Assembly (NCBI GenBank): GCA_002713215.1 | Contig: PAVO01000039.1 | Span: forward strand, 124,001-188,000 | Reading direction: 5' to 3' | Source: Crocinitomicaceae bacterium | GTDB taxonomy: Bacteria > Bacteroidota > Bacteroidia > Flavobacteriales_G > Salibacteraceae | Length of the DNA stretch: 64,000 nucleotides | Shown here: positions 60,600 through 64,000 of the stretch, piece after piece | Layout of the letters: each line of letters begins with the position of its first letter | How positions within the stretch are numbered: position 1 is the stretch's first letter | Notes under the pieces: model-generated | What the model was told of the DNA's origin: nothing | The model's input: only the letters and a program-made list of their open reading frames with translations | Database searches by the model: none | Program-made: the position numbers and the translations under genes

Positions 60600-62387
60600 T
60601 TGATAGCAATACAAGTGGAACAAAAATTACAGAATAGCATATACGAAGCATTGGACAAATTATATGGTTCGTCCATTAAAAAAGAACACATTCAAGTTCA
60701 AAGAACCAGAAAAGAGTTTGATGGTGATTTTACTGTTGTTGTATTCCCTTTTTTAAAAATCAGTAAAAAAAGCCCTGAACAAACGGCAACCGAAATTGGC
60801 CAATATGTTCTTGACAATGTTGAAATCATTGATTCATTCAACGTAATCAAAGGATTCCTGAATATCGGTTTTTCTCATCAATTTTGGATAGAGTGGTTTA
60901 AAGAACTTAAAGACCCCGAACTTCAGTTGAAAGGTTTAGTAGAATCAAAAAGCATAATGGTGGAGTACTCCTCCCCCAACACCAACAAACCTTTGCATTT
61001 GGGACACATTAGAAACAATCTCCTGGGTTATTCGGTCAGCGAAATACTGAAAGCCATGGGGCATCAGGTTTATAAAACACAAATTATTAACGACCGTGGA
61101 ATCCACATTTGTAAATCGATGCTTGCCTGGCAGCTTTTTGGAAATGGAGAAACTCCTCAATCTTCCGGTTTAAAAGGAGATAAACTGGTTGGGAAATACT
61201 ATGTAGAGTTTGATAAGCATTACAAAAACGAAATAGCCGAGTTAGTGACAGCAGGTAAATCTGAAGAGGATGCTAAAAAGGAAGCACCTCTGTTGGTTCA
61301 GGCACAACAAATGCTGTTGAAATGGGAAGCCAAAGACCCTAAGGTTATTGGGCTGTGGGAAACCATGAACGGTTGGGTTTATGACGGTTTTGATACAACC
61401 TACAAAAACCTGGGTGTTGATTTCGATAAACTTTACTACGAATCAGTTACCTACCTCTATGGGAAACAAAAAGTATTGGAAGGCCTTGAAAAAGGTATTT
61501 TTTACCAAAAAGAAGATGGCTCTGTTTGGTGCGACCTTACCGAATTTAAACTGGACCATAAATTACTGCTACGTTCTGATGGAACCAGTGTATATATAAC
61601 ACAAGATATCGGAACCGCCTTAATGCGATTAGAGGATTATCCTGAACTGAATCAACTGATTTATACGGTAGGAAACGAACAAGATTATCACTTCCAGGTT
61701 CTGTTTGCCATTTTATCCAAACTGGGATACGATTGGGCTAAAAACTGCTATCATCTGAGTTATGGAATGGTGGATTTACCAACCGGTAAAATGAAATCCC
61801 GCGAGGGAACAGTCGTGGACGCCGACGACCTGGTAAGCGACATGTATCTAAAAGCTAAGGAGACCACAACGGAACTGGGTAAATTGGAAGACGTTCCGGA
61901 AAGTGAAAAAGAAACACTGTTTCACGAGATTGGACTAGCCGGTTTAAAATACTTTATCTTAAAGGTTGACCCGAAAAAAAGAATGATGTTTAACCCGGAA
62001 GAGTCAATTGATTTTAATGGAAACACCGGACCATTTATCCAATATACACATGCCCGAATATCGGCTATTTTAAATCGGTCAAAATCTGGGTCGCCAGACT
62101 ATACCAGTAAAATAAATATCCAATCGAAAGAACTTGATGTAATTCGACAATTGTACTTCTTCCCTGCTGTAATGGAAGCTGCTGCGGAAAATTATTCTCC
62201 AGCAGAAATAGCCAGTTATGTGTATGATTTAGTTAAAATCTACAATTCATTTTACCAATCCATTAAGATCTTCGATGTCGATAATAATGAGATTACCGCA
62301 TTTAGAGTTGAACTCAGCAAAAAAGTAGGCAAAACTATTGCCTATGGTTTGCAATTGTTGGGAATCTCTGCTCCGAATCAGATGTGA
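60600..62387 (+). CDS. argS: Arginyl-tRNA synthetase
   Basis: 595 residues if TTG 60600 is used, 590 with GTG 60615; there is no ATG near the family start. Class I synthetase motifs: VEYSSPNTNKPLHLGHIRNN (HIGH equivalent HLGH), LGLDYGSS-type N-terminal Arg-S domain at about 5-80, and the KMSKS-like LPTGKMKSREGTVV. The anticodon-binding DALR domain is at the C-terminus (from about 470). It charges tRNA-Arg with arginine. Monocistronic; ffh follows after about 130 bp with its own promoter. The absent ATG is unusual for such an essential gene. Confidence 0.94.
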   Translation: MIAIQVEQKLQNSIYEALDKLYGSSIKKEHIQVQRTRKEFDGDFTVVVFPFLKISKKSPEQTATEIGQYVLDNVEIIDSFNVIKGFLNIGFSHQFWIEWFKELKDPELQLKGLVESKSIMVEYSSPNTNKPLHLGHIRNNLLGYSVSEILKAMGHQVYKTQIINDRGIHICKSMLAWQLFGNGETPQSSGLKGDKLVGKYYVEFDKHYKNEIAELVTAGKSEEDAKKEAPLLVQAQQMLLKWEAKDPKVIGLWETMNGWVYDGFDTTYKNLGVDFDKLYYESVTYLYGKQKVLEGLEKGIFYQKEDGSVWCDLTEFKLDHKLLLRSDGTSVYITQDIGTALMRLEDYPELNQLIYTVGNEQDYHFQVLFAILSKLGYDWAKNCYHLSYGMVDLPTGKMKSREGTVVDADDLVSDMYLKAKETTTELGKLEDVPESEKETLFHEIGLAGLKYFILKVDPKKRMMFNPEESIDFNGNTGPFIQYTHARISAILNRSKSGSPDYTSKINIQSKELDVIRQLYFFPAVMEAAAENYSPAEIASYVYDLVKIYNSFYQSIKIFDVDNNEITAFRVELSKKVGKTIAYGLQLLGISAPNQM

Positions 62388-62461
62388 AATTAACTTTTTG
62401 CAACCTGAATTATCGTCTGACTATCGCCCTAAATAATGGGGTGAATTCATGTGCAATTCAT

Positions 62462-62469
62462 TATTTTTG
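62462..62469 (+). promoter_or_regulatory. -7 element for ffh
   Basis: TATTTTTG, an exact match, 49 bp upstream of the ffh ATG. The leader contains a short hairpin CAGCC-N7-GGCTG. Confidence 0.5.
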
Positions 62470-62518
62470 CCGACCTTAAAATTCAGCCTGAAGTTGGGCT
62501 GTATAAAGAAGAAAAAGA

Positions 62519-63859
62519 ATGTTTGAAAGCTTATCGGAACGGTTAGAACGCTCCTTTAAAATCCTTAAAGGTCAGGGAAAAATTACTGAAATTAATGTTG
62601 CCGAAACATTAAAAGATGTTCGCCGCGCACTCCTTGATGCCGATGTTAATTATAAAGTAGCCAAACAATTTACTGACGAGGTAAAAATAAAGGCCCTTGG
62701 GGCAAATGTGCTTACTGCACTTAAACCCAGCGAACTGATGGTGAAAATTACCCATGATGAATTGGCCAAACTCATGGGTACTGAAAAATCAGACATTGAT
62801 CTTCAGGGTAATCCTTCGGTAATACTGATGGCTGGTTTGCAGGGATCGGGAAAAACTACCCATTCCGGAAAATTGGCTCGTTTTATCAAAAGCAAAAAAG
62901 GAAAAAATCCATTGTTGGTAGCCTGCGATGTTTACCGTCCTGCTGCCATCGACCAACTCCATGTTCTGGGTGAACAATTGGGAATTGAAGTTTTTAGCGA
63001 CAGAGAAAATAAAAATCCAGTTGATATTGCAAGAAAAGCAGTGAACTACGCTCGCCAGAATTCTTACAATACCGTTATCGTTGATACTGCTGGTCGTCTT
63101 GCCATTGATGAAAAAATGATGCAGGAGATTTCGGATATCAAAAGCGCCATTAACCCCAACGAAACCCTATTTGTGGTTGATGCTATGACCGGACAGGACG
63201 CTGTGAATACCGCCAAGGAATTTAACGACCGTCTTGATTTCGATGGTGTTATTCTAACCAAACTCGACGGTGATACCCGTGGTGGAGCTGCCTTGTCCAT
63301 ACGCCGTGTAGTGGATAAGCCTATCAAGTTTGTTGGTATGGGCGAAAAAATGGATGCCCTGGATGTATTCTTCCCCGAAAGAATGGCAGACCGTATCTTG
63401 GGCATGGGTGACATTGTTTCGCTGGTTGAAAAAGCTCAGGAACAATTTGACGAAGAAGAGGCCAGAAAACTTCAAAAGAAAATTGCCAAAAACCAATTCA
63501 ACTTTAACGACTTCTTAAAACAAATCCAGCAAATTAAGAAGATGGGCAATATCAAAGATCTGGCTGGTATGATCCCAGGAATGGGCAAAGCAATTAAAAA
63601 TATGGATATTGATGACGATGCATTTAAATACATCGAAGCCATCATCTATTCCATGACTGATCAGGAACGAGAAAACCCAATGATAATCAATGGGAGTCGC
63701 AAAAAAAGAATTGCCAAAGGATCTGGTAGGGATGTTCAGGAAGTAAACAAGCTCATTAAGCAGTTTATGGAAACCCGAAAAATGATGAAAATGATGTCCA
63801 ATAAGGGCAACATGGCTAAAATGATGTCTGGGCTTAAAATGCCCGGAGCAGGAAGATAA
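62519..63859 (+). CDS. ffh: Signal recognition particle GTPase Ffh (SRP54)
   Basis: 446 residues. N domain (about 1-90: FESLSERLERSFKILKGQGKITE...LKDVRRALLDADVNYKV), then the G domain with GLQGSGKTTHSGKL, DTAGRLAID and TKLDGDTRGGAA. The Met-rich M domain begins near 320 and ends MKMMSNKGNMAKMMSGLKMPGAGR. It binds signal sequences and SRP RNA and delivers ribosomes to FtsY. The 4.5S RNA gene is not recognised in this window. Confidence 0.97.
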   Translation: MFESLSERLERSFKILKGQGKITEINVAETLKDVRRALLDADVNYKVAKQFTDEVKIKALGANVLTALKPSELMVKITHDELAKLMGTEKSDIDLQGNPSVILMAGLQGSGKTTHSGKLARFIKSKKGKNPLLVACDVYRPAAIDQLHVLGEQLGIEVFSDRENKNPVDIARKAVNYARQNSYNTVIVDTAGRLAIDEKMMQEISDIKSAINPNETLFVVDAMTGQDAVNTAKEFNDRLDFDGVILTKLDGDTRGGAALSIRRVVDKPIKFVGMGEKMDALDVFFPERMADRILGMGDIVSLVEKAQEQFDEEEARKLQKKIAKNQFNFNDFLKQIQQIKKMGNIKDLAGMIPGMGKAIKNMDIDDDAFKYIEAIIYSMTDQERENPMIINGSRKKRIAKGSGRDVQEVNKLIKQFMETRKMMKMMSNKGNMAKMMSGLKMPGAGR

Positions 63860-63865
63860 AAAGAA

Positions 63866-63892
63866 GAGGTAAGTCCTTATTAGACATACCTC
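63866..63892 (+). terminator. Terminator after ffh
   Basis: GAGGTAAGTC paired with GACATACCTC (9 pairs with one A-A mismatch), loop CTTATTA, followed by a T-rich stretch, 6 bp past the ffh stop. Confidence 0.7.
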
Positions 63893-63934
63893 ATTCTATT
63901 TCATTTTTTATTTTAGCCACTCAAATCTTAGAAT

Positions 63935-64000
63935 ATGATTTTACTTGACGGAAAAGCCACCTCGAATTCAATTAAGGAAGAAATCGCAGCGGAAGTTGAA
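63935..64000 (+). CDS. folD: Start of FolD (bifunctional methylene-THF dehydrogenase/cyclohydrolase), partial
   Basis: Only 22 residues are present before the window ends. They read MILLDGKATSNSIKEEIAAE and continue, which fits the conserved N-terminus of FolD (L-D-G-K-x-x-A/S). No stop is in frame to 64000. The rest, including the NADP and folate sites, lies outside the window. The identity is therefore probable rather than certain. Confidence 0.7.
   Translation, partial: MILLDGKATSNSIKEEIAAEVE

Noticed and set aside
60505-60651. Longer N-terminus for the lipoprotein divergent from argS
   Set aside because: It would overlap the argS start and its promoter; the shorter form already has a signal segment and lipobox.
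62388-62518. SRP RNA (4.5S) gene next to ffh
   Set aside because: The short hairpin here lacks the SRP domain IV loop pattern and long helix; it looks like an ordinary leader.

Overview
The window looks like a chromosomal segment of a marine-type Bacteroidota, most likely Flavobacteriales-like. The basis is: AT-rich DNA; several secreted proteins ending in a type IX secretion (T9SS) sorting-domain-like tail; a TonB receptor with a carboxypeptidase-like N-terminal domain; Bacteroidota-typical families (DUF4293, DUF4197, DUF1684, Reg_prop propellers, BBP2 porin); few Shine-Dalgarno sequences; and many starts preceded by the Bacteroidota -7 promoter element TAnnTTTG. I saw no tRNA, rRNA, CRISPR array, prophage or complete insertion sequence.

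Layout. 1-5.9 kb: two exported unknowns, a His-rich CPA1 Na+/H+ antiporter, a 520-bp intergenic block with two terminal-inverted-repeat elements, pepD and miaE. 6-11.2 kb: yqgE, a DUF4197 lipoprotein, an aminotransferase IV/HAD/rhomboid operon, a small Lys/Cys-rich secreted protein, another repeat element and a class-III aminotransferase. 11.3-20 kb: mscS, a thioesterase, a ZIP transporter, and the run ribD / TPR histidine kinase / DMT exporter / yigZ / secreted metalloprotease. 20-30 kb: a YbgC-type thioesterase, dnaA, an LpxO-like protein lacking an expected iron ligand, DUF4293, a phosphodiesterase, a TonB receptor with a DUF1684 lipoprotein, and a propeller receptor without a kinase.

30-36.7 kb: a three-gene minus-strand cluster (purine nucleoside phosphorylase and two transferases of the families found with arsenosugar biosynthesis), a stress cluster (two-domain USP, small membrane protein, diverged USP-like protein, Cys-rich Crp/Fnr regulator), and a dihydrolipoamide acyltransferase. 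36.8-49 kb: an OmpA/TPR envelope protein, an exonuclease, an FAH-family enzyme, a MORN-repeat protein, a lipoprotein, a subtilisin-like T9SS protease, a convergent SdpR/SdpI/hydrolase operon with a clear operator, a carboxypeptidase-regulatory-domain protein and an NhaC antiporter. 49-64 kb: a BBP2 porin, a large T9SS surface protein, guaA followed by a LysM/periplasmic-binding fusion, lolA-ftsK, a lipoprotein, argS, ffh and the start of folD.

Most content is ordinary core genome. The best candidates for something undescribed are: (1) a family of 160-220 bp hairpin elements with shared inverted ends that sit at terminator T-tracts and are flanked by locus-specific direct repeats; (2) a competing-hairpin leader that can occlude the ribD start codon; (3) the ArsR/SdpI operon with a 10-bp-arm operator extended to a T9SS hydrolase; (4) the arsenosugar-type transferase/phosphorylase trio without ArsM/ArsS; and (5) a LysM-plus-binding-protein fusion next to guaA and the division genes. 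All assignments are by eye from motifs; no database search was run.
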